DNA of 64,000 nt, from contig NC_080181.1 of the NCBI RefSeq assembly GCF_950295315.1, forward strand, positions 34,997,375 through 35,061,374, given 5' to 3'. A model generated the notes under the pieces. The model was given only the letters and a program-made list of their open reading frames with translations, searched no databases and was not told the DNA's origin. Below, in pieces: positions 46,672-59,194 of the stretch. The position numbers and the translations under genes were made by a program. Source of the stretch: Erinaceus europaeus. Taxonomy: Eukaryota > Chordata > Mammalia > Eulipotyphla > Erinaceidae. Numbering within the stretch: position 1 is the stretch's first letter; every line of letters begins with the position of its first letter.

Positions 46672-47215
46672 TTTTCTTTTGCCTCCAGGGTTATTGCTGG
46701 GGTTCAGTGCCTGCACTATGAATCCACTGCTCCTGAAGGCTATTTTTTCCCTTTTTGTTGACCTTGTTGTTTATTGTTGTTGTTATTGCTGTTGTTGTTG
46801 GAGAGGACAGGAGAAATGGAGGAGGGGAAGACAGAGAGGGGGAGAGAAACATAGACACCTGCAGACCTGCTTCACTGCTTGTGAGGTGACCCCCCCTGCA
46901 GGTGGGGATCTGGGGACTAGAACCGGGATCCTTACACTGGTCCTTGCTCTTAATACCATGTGCACTTAACCCACTGTGCTATAGCCCAATCCCCCCAAAT
47001 TTATAAGTTTAAAAAATTATTGATTGATTATTGGATAGAGATAGAAATTGAGAGGGGAGGAAGAGATAGAGGGGGGAAAGAGACACATAGATACCTGTAG
47101 CCCTGCATCACCACTAGTGAAAATTTTCCTCCTGCAGGTGGGGACCAGGCCTTGAACCCGGGTCCTTGCTCATTGTAGTGTGTGTGTTTAACCAGGTGCA
47201 CCACCCCCTGACCCC
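46672..47215 (-). mobile_element. Two SINE family 1 elements in C
   Basis: Elements at about 46672-47000 (full) and 47010-47215 (short variant), both minus. Inverted copies are at 52622-52945 and 52395-52610. Confidence 0.8.
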
Positions 47216-47324
47216 CTGTGAAAATTTTTAGAAAGATTTTTCTTCTGTACTTCCAAGCATTTTCATAGGACATTTTCTCATCCTAGGATTACTATGTCAG
47301 CAAGATCAATACATTTTTTTAAAT

Positions 47325-47555
47325 TTTTATTTATAAAAAGGAAACACTGACAAAAGCCATAGGATAAGAGAGGTACAACTCCACACATTTCCCACCACCA
47401 GAGTTCCATATCCCATCCCCTCCCCTGATAGCTTTCTTATTCTTTATCCCTCTGGGAGTATGGACCCAGGGTCATTATGGGGTGCAGAAGGTGAAAGGTC
47501 AGGCTTCTGTAATTGCTTCCCAAGATCAATATTTAAATGACAGATTTCCTTGTAC
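47325..47555 (-). mobile_element. LINE 3' end at the inner edge of C
   Basis: 'tttataaaaaggaaacactg', 'ccatatcccatcccctcccc' and 'tggggtgcagaaggtgaaag' in order. The inverted copy (about 52065-52305) ends in 'tataaataaaaatt'. Confidence 0.65.
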
Positions 47556-48497
47556 AAGGGTGGTATTTCTCCTTTCATGAAAGATGTGAATTACAATCCC
47601 TGTAAGACCTGGACCTTGATAGTATTAGAGATTCTCTCTCCTTCTCTCTGCTCTCCTTCCCTCTCTCTTTGGTACCTTGACACTTTAGTCTTCCTGTAGA
47701 CCAATCTGCACATCACAACCCAGCATCAAGGATGGTTTTGCCTAAGGTCTTCATATCATGCCCTCCAGTGGGGATTCCTAAGAGAAATGAGAGTTCTCCA
47801 CAGAGTGCACTCTCACTGTTAACTATGTGTGAATCTCCTGGAGTTCTTCTGATCTCTTCAACTCTCATCAACAGCTTGCCTTGTGTGGCCATCTTTATAT
47901 CAAACAGAGGACACAAGCCCTCTGTCCAGTATTTGGCTTCTGTTTGCCATACACTGTTCTGCTTCTGAATAGATATCCTTATTCAGCTAACTAGAAAGAT
48001 AAGTGATGATATTTGAAGGGATACGGAAATCGATTCACACAATTATCCAACTTTCTCTAATGTTTTTCTCCAACATACACGTATACTTGGGTTTTTTTCC
48101 CCAACCAAAAATGAGAAATAAATAAATTACAATTCAGTCTTGGTGCCCAGAGCACAAGGACTACTCTAGGTCGAGAGGGACAGAAGACAGAAATACTGTG
48201 CTTTGCCTAATGGTAAATGGACTTATTTTCTAAGTTAGAATAATAAAGACTTGCATTTGAAAGAAGCAAGTAAATCCATTGATCAGATCATCATCAAAAC
48301 TTCTCTGTCTCTCTCTGTCTCACTCTCTCTCTCTCTCTCTCTCTCACACACACCATTTTTGTTAACCAAACTTAAATGTTCTGTATTTGAAATAAGTCAA
48401 ATACAAGAAAATCCCAGCCTACAAAGCTTACTCTAAGCTGAGAGAAATATGTCTCAGGTGTGCTCTTGGAGGACTTCCATTATTTTTCTGATTATTA

Positions 48498-48740
48498 TTA
48501 TTATTAATTATTTTACCTCCAGGGTTAAAGCTAAGGCACTGCTCCTGGTGGCCATTATTTTTTCCATTTTATTGGCGACAATAGAGAGAAAATGGGGGAT
48601 AGAGAGGGAGAGAAATATAGACACCTATAGTCCTGCTTTACCCCTTGCAGTGGGGGGGGGGCTTTGACCTGGGTCCCTGTGTAAATTTTTTTGCTTAGTA
48701 CTATGTGGGTTGAACTAGGTACACCACTGTTCAGCCCCCA
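48498..48740 (-). mobile_element. SINE family 1 in the spacer
   Basis: Complement order with 'tttgacctgggtcc' B-box region and a nine-G run. Moderately diverged. Confidence 0.7.
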
Positions 48741-48837
48741 GGACATACATTCCGGTGAAGTAAACTCTTAAATAGGATGAATGAAAGGAGAAGGTAATAT
48801 ATCTCCTTCAATAACACATAACCTATTGTAGCACAGA

Positions 48838-49245
48838 AAAGAGCTGGAGAAATAGCGTCGTAGCCATTCATAAAAGACACAAATTTCCAGGTTCATTTTC
48901 CAGCAGCAATACCACAAGCAAGTGCTGAGCAGTACTCTGTTTAAAAAAAAGGGGGCGTAGTAGCACAGCAGGTTAAGCGCAGGTGGCGCAAAGCACAAGG
49001 ACTGGTGGAATGATCCCAGTTCAAGCCCCTGGCTCCCCACCTGCAGGGGAGGTGCTTCATAAGCAGTGAAGCAGGTCTGCAGATGCCTCTCTTTCTCTCC
49101 TCCTGTCTTCCTTTCTGTCTTTCCCTCCTCCCTCCATTTCTCTCTGCCCTATCGAACAACAATGACAACAATAGTAACTACAACAATAAAACAACAAGTG
49201 CAACAAAAGGGAATACAAAAATAAAATAAATATTTAAAAAAGGAA
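48838..49245 (+). mobile_element. SINE family 3 followed by SINE family 1 in the spacer
   Basis: Family 3 about 48838-48945 ('agctggagaaatagcgtcgt' head). Family 1 about 48950-49245 ('tagtagcacagcaggttaag' head, 'agttcaagcccc' B-box, 'aacaacaagtgcaacaaaag' tail). Confidence 0.75.
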
Positions 49246-49439
49246 AAAAGAAAAAGAACAATAATTAAGAAATAAACACAGAAGAACGAGAGGTATCTTC
49301 TGGCAGAAGTGTTTAGGAAAGCTTAAATACAGCACATGGGGGGTATAAATGCACTTAGAACACACCAGATTTTCAGAAGGAGAGAGATAAGGGGAGGAAT
49401 TGAGGGAACAGGCCAAGAATGCAGAAGTTAATGGAAAAG

Positions 49440-49855
49440 CATGAGGACAAGCGGAGAAGCGATTACAGAAGCCAGAACTCCTACCTTCTGCAGCTCAAAA
49501 ACAACTTTGTTCCGTACTCCCAGTTGGGGAGAAGTGCAAGGAGGAAGAGGATGAGAGGGCTCTGATCTCCAGCTCCATCAGCACCCAGAGAGTGAGGTGA
49601 AAAGGAGAGGGTCATATGGAGGTAATAATGTTATCATAGTGGCTTGGAGGGGAAGAGAGGACTGGATCAGGAAGAAAAAGGGGGCAATTGTGTATAAAGG
49701 TAGACAGACAATTGTAGAGATGATGGCTGGCCCATGTGCTGGCTTGCAGTGGGCCGATGGAAGATTCAGAATCCTGATGGTGGGAGTGGAGTGGCTTTAT
49801 ACCTCTATTGACATGCAATTTTGTAAATCAATGTTAAATCACTAATAAAATTTAA
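49440..49855 (+). mobile_element. LINE (L1-type) 3' end in the spacer
   Basis: 'gcgattacagaagccagaac' to 'ttttgtaaatcaatgtt' and 'ctaataaaatttaa'. Parallels 9755-10443. Confidence 0.6.
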
Positions 49856-50119
49856 GAGACAGAGAAGTTCGAGGACACTGTAACCAGAGAGAATGTCATA
49901 TAGAGACATAGTAGGAGCCCCGAGGAAGGTAGTTGGACTGCAGCATGAACTTGAAACAGAACAGGGCACAGAGCCTACAGAGATGAGCTCAAGGAGTTCC
50001 TGAAACTTCCGGGCAAGTGGAGGCAAGATGGTACCTTAATAGTCTGCTGGCAAAGATGACAGCCCCCAAACAAGATTCACTACCCACCACCACAGAACCT
50101 TAATATACTACATGATGCG

Positions 50120-50166
50120 GTGTGTGTGTGTGTGCGTGCGCGCGCGCACGTGCACACGCGCGCACA
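50120..50166. repeat. Alternating purine-pyrimidine tract (TG/CG)
   Basis: Starts (GT)n, passes through 'gcgtgcgcgcgcgcacgtgc' and ends 'acacgcgcgcaca', with strict alternation over about 47 bases. Z-DNA-prone. Confidence 0.9.
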
Positions 50167-51124
50167 GGATAAATGCTTCAAATAAGTCATTTTTCTCAAT
50201 CCCTGAAACTAATTTTGCTTCTTCTTTTTTGTGGGAGGCCCTAAACCCTCCATCACCCCCCACACACACACACAATCACACTGAGAATAGAGATATTGCA
50301 GGATGTGTAGAACTGGATGGGAGGGCAAAGTATGAATACTTGAGACCTAGAAGCCCATCTCATTCCTTCTAACATCCCATGCAAACAAAGAGATGTTTGG
50401 CCTAAGAAAACCAGGCATGTGAGGCCCCAGGACAGTGTGGAGGAGACTGAGCCAAGAGCAGGAAGGACAGCTAAGAGGGTGAGGACCTATTCCTATGGCA
50501 GGTGTCTTCCTGGATTCTCAGGAGCAGATGACACTCAATAACAGGGACTCTCTGCTGGTGATGGGGCCTGCAAGTCCTTTCATTGCAAAGCTGTATTGCC
50601 CTAGATTCACTCACAAGACCACCAACAGATAAGAAAGGAGGCTGTTGGCTGACACTGTCTAATATGACTTAAGTCAGGGCTAGAGAGCAACACCCCACCC
50701 CCATATTCTCTCTTGACCTATTTGAATTAAAAACAAAAGTCATGTAGGAGGAACAGAGTGGACCCTTGGGAGTATGGGGCATGAAGGGACAGGGGAAGTC
50801 ATGTGCTGAGGGTAACTGGGGCCCCTGCAGACACGACAATGTCTGAATGATGACGAGAAGCCCTGTATCTGTTTGCCAGCCTTACTGGGCTCAGTATTCT
50901 CCAGCAATGGTTGTTGCATTGGTTTGATCCTCACTGTTTTGCATGTTTATTCCTTCTCCCCACCCCCTAAGTACATCCTCTTCTGACCTGACACTTCCGC
51001 CTCAGGATATATAAGGACAGGATTGTGATTAGAGATAGCTTAGATTGTGCTGCAGTCCACATGAATAAAGACTGAACTGCATACCACTCAGCCATGAGTC
51101 CCTGGTTGTCTCTCTCTCCTGCCC

Positions 51125-51285
51125 TAGAAGCTAGCCCAGCAAGTAGGTTTGAGCCCCTTCTCCCCACCTGCAGGGGTAATATTTCAGGAGTGGTGAAGCT
51201 GCTCTGCAGCTATCTCTCTTTCTCTCTCTTGAACCCCTCGGCCCTCTCAAATTCTCTCTGCCCTACAAAGTATAATAGAAAGAGA
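51125..51285 (+). mobile_element. Truncated SINE family 1 in the spacer
   Basis: B-box-like 'ggtttgagccccttc' onward; the head is missing. Confidence 0.65.
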
Positions 51286-51289
51286 AGAG

Positions 51290-51420
51290 TAGAGGAGAGG
51301 GGAGGGGAGGGGTAGGGAGGGGAGGGGAGGGGTAGAGAGGGGAGGGGAGGGGAGGGGAGGGGAAGGGAGGAGAGGGGAGTGGAGGGGAGGAGAGGAGAGG
51401 AGAGGAGAGGAGAGGAGAGA
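51290..51420. repeat. G-rich (GGGGA)n tract
   Basis: Repeats of 'ggggagggg' with 'tagg' and 'gaga' variants; many runs of four G on the + strand. Confidence 0.9.
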
Positions 51421-51442
51421 ATAGGCTTTAGAATCCCAGACA

Positions 51443-51965
51443 TGGGGCTGGGCAGTAGCACACTGGATTAAATTCACATAGTGGGAAGAGGAAGAACAAG
51501 CTTAAAGGTAGCAGTTTGAGGCCCCAGCTCCCAACCTGGCTCTCCCTCTCTGTCTCACCCTCCTCTCTCAATTTCTCTCTGCCTTATCTAACAACAGCAT
51601 CAGCAACAACAACATTAACAAAAGCAACAATGGGAAAAAGATGGCCTCCAGGAGCAGTGGATTTGTATCAAAGGCACCAAGCCATAGCAATAACCCTGGA
51701 GGGAAAAAGAAGAATCACAGATTTGTGACTCTACTTGTGCACTCTTGGATTACAATGTGCTAACTAAAATTCAAGTTCAGCATCTTAACTCCCCTTGCTT
51801 GACAAATGAAGAAAACAGCAACAATTTTCTGAAATTGTTACTGAGACATTCTAGATAAAACACACAGCTGTGGGGTGCACAAGGACTCAGGTTCAAGTTC
51901 CTGGTCCCCACCTATAGGGGAAAAGCTTCATGAGTGGTGAAGAGCTACTGCAGGTTTCTCTCTCT
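51443..51965 (+). mobile_element. Two SINE family 1 elements in the spacer
   Basis: About 51443-51715, with the tail module 'ggcctccaggagcagtggat', and a fragment at about 51868-51965. Confidence 0.7.
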
Positions 51966-51969
51966 CTCT

Positions 51970-52305
51970 TTTAATTTTCCATTTATAAAAAGGAAACATT
52001 GACTAAAACAGAGGATAAGAGGGGTACAGCTCCACACAATTCCAAACACAAGGAATTCCACCCTTGTACAAGGAAATCTGTCATTAAAATATTGATCTTG
52101 GGAAGCAATTACAGAAGCCAGACCAACCACCTTCTGCACCCCATAATGACCCTGGGATGACCCAGAGGGATAAAGAATAAGAAAGCTATCAGGGGAGGGG
52201 ATGGGATATGGAACTCTGGTGGTGGGAAATGTGTGGAGTTGTACCCCTCTTATGCTATGGCTTTTGTCAGTGTTTCCTTTTTATAAATAAAAATTAAAAA
52301 AATAT
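51970..52305. mobile_element. LINE 3' ends arranged tail-outward across the palindrome edge
   Basis: Minus-strand end at about 51970-52055 ('tttataaaaaggaaacattg', 'ggataagaggggtacagc') abuts the plus-strand end at 52065-52305. The arm boundary falls between them. Confidence 0.65.
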
Positions 52306-53690
52306 ATATTGATCTTGCTGACATAGTAATCCTAGAATGAGTAAATGTCCTATGAAAATGCTTGGAAGTACAGAAGAAAAATCTTTCTAAAAATTTTCAC
52401 AGGGGGTCAGGGGGTGGTGCACCTGGTTAAACACACACACTACAATGAGCAAGGACATGGGTTCAAGGCCTGGTCCCCACCTGCAGGAGGAAAATTTTCA
52501 CTAGTGGTGATGCAGGGCTGCAGGTATCTGTGTGTCTCTTTCCCCCCTCTATCTCTTCCTCCCCTCTCAATTTCTATCTCTATCCAATAATCAATAAATT
52601 TTTTAAACTTATAAATTTGGGGGGATTGGGCTATAGCACAGTGGGTTAAGTGCACATGGCACTAAGCGCAAGGACCAGTGTAAGGATCCCGGTTCTAGTC
52701 CCCAGATCCCCACCTGCAGGGGGGGTCGCCTCACAAGCAGTGAAGCAGGTCTGCAGGTGTCTATGTTTCTTTCCCCCTCTCTGTCTTCCCCTCCTCCAGT
52801 TCTCCTGTCCTCTCCAACAACAACAGCAATAACAACAACAATAAACAACAAGGGCAACAAAAAGGGAAAAAGTAGCCATCAGGAGCAGTGGATTCATAGT
52901 GCAGGCACTGAACCCCAGCAATAACCCTGGAGGTAAAGAAAAAAATCCTAAATTTTTTGCCCACTGTAACCTCAGTGCATGTAACCTCAAAGACCTCATG
53001 AAACAATTAATTGGAAATGATCTAAGTGAGAGTCCAATGGAAATGGCTAGTAAAGTATAGTGCCTACTGTCTTGAAGCTGTCAAGTGGTTACGGTCAATA
53101 CCTCTGAATAATTTCAAACAACAAAAACCTATACTACAATGGTCAGTGGTGGGGTGTTAAGTCCTATTGATTGTATAATTCAACCCCTGACAGAAAAGGT
53201 TCAAAGAATATACTGAGTATAGAAATCTGCCTCACTTGAAGTCAGCAGATAAATTATGTTGTGCATTGGCATCTTCTACAGCTGTGAGAATAAATCACCT
53301 TTGGCCAAGTCCAGTATGCATATCAAGACATAAAATGCATGGGATGGTGGTCCAGGAGGTGAAGCAGTAGGTTTAGCATTGGATTCTCGAGCATGGGGTC
53401 TTGAGTTCGATCCCTGGCTGTACATGTACCAGAGTGATGTCTGGTTATTGCTCTTTTTCTATGCCTTTCATTAACAGATAAATAAAATCTTAAAAAATGC
53501 ATAGGATGTAATTTTAATTGATATGAAATTTAAAATCCAGACCAAACTAGTAGAGTAAAACAATGTTTGGCGATGCATAGTCAAGTGATAAAATGATCGA
53601 AAGGAAAGGAAATAATTAGCACAGAAGTCAAGTCGACTGTGACAACTGTCGGAAGGTTAGGAAGTGTGATGGCTGGCCAAAGACATGACT
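52058..53690 (-). repeat. Segment C'', inner part of right palindrome arm
   Basis: Inverted counterpart of 45656-47563. The ~270 base length difference is accounted for by the SINE plus target duplication at 45855-46123. The inner edge lies in tail-to-tail LINE 3' fragments around 52056. Confidence 0.85.
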
Positions 53691-53854
53691 GTTTCTGAGG
53701 GGTGATAATGTTATATTTTGTGGTCTGTATGATATCCAGTGAGACTTCTTCTTCTTCTTCTTCTACTTCTCCTTCTTCTTCTTTTTTTTCTTCTTCTTCT
53801 CTTCTTTTTCTCTTCCTTATCCTCCTCCTCCTCCTTTCCCTCTCACCCCCCCAC

Positions 53855-54165
53855 TTCCTCTTTCTTCTTTTTGCCTACAGGGTTATCTCTGGGACTCAGT
53901 GCTTCAAATCCACTGCTTGGTGTCTACAAATCCACTGCTCTTGGCAGCCATATTTTCCATTTCATCGGATAGGACAGAGAGAAATTGAGAGGGGAGGGTA
54001 ACATAAAGACGGGGTGAGAAAGATAGATTCCTGCAGGCCTGATTTGCCGTTTATGGAGTATGTTGGCAGCCGGGTGCTTGAAACTGGATCCTTGTTCAGA
54101 TCCTTACATTTAGTACTATGTGCTTAACCCGGTGCAACACCACCCGCCTGTCTCCGCCCCACACC
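53855..54165 (-). mobile_element. SINE family 1 in A''
   Basis: Inverted copy of 20195-20485. Confidence 0.8.
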
Positions 54166-56084
54166 TAGTGAGATTGTTCTATTTTATTCTTTACCAAACT
54201 ATGAAACCTACATGTATATATGTATATGTGTTATATTTCACAGTAAAGATACGAAAGTATACCTGGAAGAAGATAAGCTAGCTTATCAAAGTGATTGACA
54301 GTGAATTTAGAATTGATTTTGTTCTTCCTAATATATTACTGTCCTGAATCTTTACCTAAGTACTTCTATTGGCTGGGACAAAGTAGTCATTTAAGGCACA
54401 GAGTTATGGAATATCATTTATTTACCACTAGAATATACTAAAATATTATACTATACTATAGTATACTATGAACGATATAATATTGAAGGATAGAGGAGAA
54501 ATTTGTAGAGAATTTTTTTCACTAATGGTGAGATAAGGGTTGCTAGAATACTGGGAGAGTAGATGAGCTGAGATTTCTGTAGGAAGCTCATTTTCCATAT
54601 ATCCAAGTCTGCACAGAGAATCTCCACTAGTGCCTGAGATGAAGGTGTCTCAAATCCATTTTTGTGATAGAAAATTCACAGCTGAAGACTGGATTCAAAT
54701 TCGACTAAGTCCTGCAAATTGGGGGGAAATATAAATATTTGTCACTGGAATGTTAGAATAAAGGAAGAAAAAGAGCATCGGTATACAATGACTATAGAGT
54801 GGCAAAGACTATAGACACATTCATCTTGAATATCTGAGAGATCTCTGGACACTGGGCTGTGTGGCCCCGAACAGGGAGGCCTTGGTGTCATTCTGCAGTT
54901 GTGCTTTTTGGCTGATGTCACTATCACTGAATTAGACTCCAGTGGTGGTTTAACGTGGTGGGGGAAAAAATTCATATTTTCAGTGTCTAGATTCACTTCA
55001 ATTCCTGATGAAATGGATTGCCCAAAGACTTCCTCTAAGAAAGAAGAGGAATTTATGATTAGAATAGCCAAATATGAAGGAACTCCTATTATATGGATCC
55101 AAGCCCCGAGTCTCAAGTCTCTAGTATGCTATCAGATCTCCAGCTGTGAGCTGTGACCAAAACTTGCATGGCCGAGGAAAAAGCTACTAGAAATCAAATC
55201 TGTCATTTAACAAATTGGTTTCTACCCACTTTCTTATTGGACCTTCAGGCAGTCCCAAGCCTTATTACATGTTCTGTTGACCCAGCTTAGAGAAGGGACA
55301 GAGACAGAACTGGAGTAACTGCCCAGAACTAACAAGCTGATACAGGTGACCCGGGAGCTCATAAACCAGAAAGGCTGTGTGAGTGTGTGTGCTTTTTTCC
55401 CCCCCATGATGCTGCTGCTTTTCAGGGTGAGCTTGAGGAGGAGCTGTGATTTTTAAAGCAAGTTGTGACTCCATCAGGGTGTTCTGGATTCTTATTATTT
55501 CCTTTACCCGGTTTCAGAGGTGAAATAATGACCCAGCATTTCTCTGGCTGGGCACAGTAGGAGGAAGAGCACTGTGCCTGGAACCATGTCTGCTCCATCC
55601 TATGGCCCAATCGACCCAGGCCAGGCCAAGCCAGGAGGAGAAGAGGAGTCAGCAGCAGTGCTGCTGCTTAAATCATGGAGCCAAAGGCTTGGAGACTTGG
55701 GTCAGAGCTCTGCACCCCTCAGCGATGAGGCTGAGAGGAGACCCTTGAGTAGCCAACTCCAAATCAGCCCCACCTCCCCATGCCTGTGAATAGACTGTCT
55801 GCCACTGCAGAGGACTGAATTGGAAGCGGGGACATCAATCATCTGTCTGTCAGATTTAATATAAGACTGAAGCTTTTACCACCATATTCAAGCATAACAA
55901 TGAGAACTCATGACTTTGTTTGCTACCTCATTTTCTAATCATTATTTTGCTTTAAAATTACTCTACACTATATTCTAGGCTTAAGAAGTTAGAATGAGGG
56001 AGGTGTGTGTGTATGTGTGTGTACATGTACATTTTATAGGGTAAAAATGTACTTTTTAAAATTCATTTAATAAATTTTCTTTTT

Positions 56085-56635
56085 ATATTTTTTAAATTTA
56101 CTATTGGATAGGAACAGAGAAATTGATAGAGGTGGTGGGGAAATATATTTTCCCCACCATATATATATGGAGAGAGAGAGACAGAGAGAGACAGAGAGAG
56201 TGAGATACCTGCAACACTGTTTCACCACTTGTGAAGTTTTCCCCCTACAGGTGGGGATAGATTTGAACCGAGGACCTTGCACACTGTAATATGAGTACTT
56301 AACCAGGTACGCCACTGCCTGGTCCCTTAAAATTTTATTTATTTATTTATTCATTTATTGCCTCCAGGGTTACCGCTAGGTTTCAACACTGGCACTATGA
56401 ATCCAGTGCTCCTGGTGGCCATTTTTTCATTTTATTGGAAAAAAATTGATAGGACAGAGGGAAATTGAGAGAGGAGGGGGAAGTAACGAGGGGGAGATAA
56501 CGATAGACACATGCAGACCTGTTTCACCACCTATGAAACTTCCCTCCTGGCTCAAAACCAGATCCTTGGATGGGTCTTTGCACTTAGTACTATGGGTACT
56601 TAACCCAGTACACCACCGCCTGGCCACGCTTAAAT
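56085..56635 (-). mobile_element. Two SINE family 1 elements in A''
   Basis: Inverted copies of 18055-18290 (56085-56330) and 17752-18045 (56335-56635). Confidence 0.8.
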
Positions 56636-56675
56636 TTGTCCTTTGGAAATCAAGTCACACATAAGGTATGTACCT

Positions 56676-57165
56676 TTAGGAGAAATAAGATTCTGGGATG
56701 GTGAAGCTCTGATTCTGGAAATCTGTGCTGATGAACCCCATGAGCCTGCAGTTGATCAGAGAGGCAGTGACAGAGGTCCTGAAGGGGCTAACCGCATCCA
56801 TCTTTCCCTGCAGAAGCAGACTGATGTCTTCCATGAGGTCCTCCTCTGCCATGTGGAGTGGGAAGATGGGGTGGCGCAGGGCATAGTTGTCATACAGAGG
56901 CACCTTGGGAGCCAGCCCATCCCCACAGGCCCTGACAGACTCCGCGATGTGAGCAGAGGCCCAGAGGGACAGTACAGTCCCTTGCTCCTCCTGCTCGGGA
57001 GTCACACACAGATAGTCACGCCAGTTGTTTTCTGGATCACTGAGAGTGGAGGTAGTGATAGCATTCTTCCTCTGGTCCATGGCCACCAAGATGCCCAGGT
57101 ATCGGCGGCGGCTGGTGACAGATCGGAAAGTGGTCCAGGTAGCGAAGTCACCCCAGCAAGGACAT
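56676..57165 (-). pseudogene. A'' copy of the terminal exon, 1-base deletion frameshift
   Basis: Inverted copy of the 17217 exon, 490 bases. The G run near its 5' end has four G instead of five (complement of 'caccccag' around 57148-57156), shifting the frame about four codons after the splice site. The remainder is open in the original frame to TAA (56676-56678). The disabling change differs from that in A', so the two copies were inactivated separately. A 210-codon open frame on the opposite strand is a mirror of this coding frame. Confidence 0.55.
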
Positions 57166-57304
57166 CTGTGAAGGTGAAAGTGATTTTGGTAATGGACAGA
57201 GAGAGGGACTGGGCACTGAGCAGAGGATGGAGGGAGACTAGTGTAGGGGTCCAGGGCACATCCCCACTTACTTAGCTAACCATTGTGGAGAAAGCTCCCC
57301 CATC

Positions 57305-57615
57305 TTTTTTTTTTGTCTTTTCTTCTTTTTTGCCCCTAGTCACTGGGGCTCACTGCCAGCATTACAACCCCACCACTTCTGGAGGACTTTTATTATTATT
57401 ATTTTTATTTTTTATTCAATAGAACAGAGAGAAATTGAGAGGGAAAGGTAGATGGAGAGAAGGAAAGAAAGAAAGCCACCTGCAGACCTGCTTTGAGGCT
57501 TGTGAAGTGACACCCCTGTGGTTGGGGACAGGGGGACTTGAACCGGTGATCTTGCTTGGGTCTTTGCACTTTGTACTATATGTGCTTAACCCAGTGCGTG
57601 ACTGCCATGCCCCCA
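57305..57615 (-). mobile_element. SINE family 1 in A''
   Basis: Inverted copy of 16768-17080. Confidence 0.8.
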
Positions 57616-58429
57616 ATTCTTAAATGCACGCTGCTTGTTGATGCTAGAGTTTATGGTCCCCCTGTGACCAATCAAAGGAGACCTTGTATCCAGGGGGAGA
57701 TAGACTGGAACAAGCTGACATAGAGAGGCCTAACCTTTCTTCATTCATTTGAGCAAGATATGCTTATAGTTCTTTCTAGCTGTCAATTGGGGTACAAATT
57801 TTAACAAGGAACATTTTTGGAGTGGGCTGCTTATAGAATAAGAATCATCAAGGGCCAGGCAGTTAAGTGCACATGGAAGCATTCTTTTGATACAGAAAAG
57901 GAGCCACTGTCTGCACAATTGAGAAAATTAAAATATAGGGCAGTAAAGATAGTATAATGGCTATGCAAAAAGACTGTCATGCCTTAGGCTCTGAGTTCCT
58001 AGGTTCGGTCCTCAACACCACCATTAGCCAGAGCTGAGCATTGCTCTGGTTTAAAAAAAAAAAGGGGGGTGACTATACTAGGTTTTTTCTTTTTTTCTGA
58101 GCCTGACATCTGATAGGCAGGTGGGTCCAAGTTATATCTGGGGAGATGATATCATGGCTGGAAAAAGGACCAGAAAGCTGGATCAGGATTGAGAGTCGCT
58201 CTCAAATATGGGAAAAGTGTATAAATATTGTTGAATGTAAACCCAATTGATTTGATCTGATCTGATCTGATCGGATCTGGGGCCCATATTCAGCTTAGGA
58301 GTCTATGTGATCTCTGCATCCCTGTAGATCTGAGCTCACATTCTGTGGTGATGAGTAAGAAATGTTCCAAGCTGCCCCAATTTCAGAACCCATATTCCTC
58401 AGATGGAAGATAGAGTATGTTGTCCAGCC

Positions 58430-59190
58430 TCCATTCAGAGGATGATAAAGAATAGAAAAGCTATCAGGGGAAGGGGATGGGATACAGAGTTCTGGTGGTG
58501 GGAATTGTGTGGAGTTGTACCCCTCTTATTTTGTGGTTTTTGTCAGTGTTTCCTTTTAGTAAATAAAAACAAAGGGGGGGCTGGGTGTTGTCCTACCTGG
58601 TTGAATACATATATTACAGTGCACAGAAACCCAGGTTTGAGCCCCTGGTCCCCACCTGCATGGGGAAAGCTTTGTGAGTGGTGAAGCAGTGCTGCAGATG
58701 TCTCACCAACTCCCCCTTTCCTCTCAATTTCTGACTGTTTCCATCCAGTAAATAAAAAAAATGAAAAAATATTTAAAAAAGAAAAAATGAGAACTTGGCT
58801 GTGAAGGTAGGTCATATGGTTGTCATACACAGGAGCTGGGTTTGAGCCTGACGTCCACAATTGCTGAAGCAGGCTCCTTTGGGGGCTGGTGGCACACCCA
58901 GATAAGTACACATATTGCCTAGCACATGGACCTGGGTCAAGCCCTTGCTCCCCACCTGCAGGGTATCCCCTTCACAAATGATGAATCAGGTATACAGGTA
59001 TCTATTTTTAATTCCTGCTCTCTATATCCCTGTCCTCTCTCAATTGCTCTCTATCATATCTAGTTAAAATTAGAAAGAAGAATTAAAAAAGAAAGAACGA
59101 GAAAGAAAGAACGAAAAAATTGCTACCAGGAGCAGTGGATTTGTAGAGCTGGCCCTGAAACTTAGCAGTAACCCCTGGTGGCAATAAATT
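58430..59190 (+). mobile_element. LINE 3' end and two SINEs in A''
   Basis: LINE about 58430-58565; SINEs about 58570-58785 and 58880-59190. Inverse of the A'-only/A''-only segment 40228-41025. Confidence 0.75.
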
Positions 59191-59194
59191 AAAA

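Larger units (their letters stand above)
45656..47563 (+). repeat. Segment C, inner part of left palindrome arm
   Basis: About 1.9 kb shared with 52058-53690 in inverse orientation, from 'agtcatgtctttggcc' to 'cttgtacaagggtgg'. It contains SINEs, a LINE 3' end and one SINE insertion (45855-46107) missing from C''. It is absent from block A because the tandem array replaces it there. Confidence 0.85.
47564..52057. other. Palindrome spacer, ~4.5 kb
   Basis: Unique sequence between the inverted arms. It holds (CT)n at about 48307-48346, SINEs (about 48498-48740, 48838-48945, 48950-49245, 51125-51285, 51443-51715, 51868-51965), a LINE 3' end (49440-49855), an alternating purine-pyrimidine tract (50120-50166) and a G-rich tract (51290-51420). 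I found no coding exon. 49890-50120, 50290-51090 and 47564-48300 show nothing recognisable. Confidence 0.7.
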
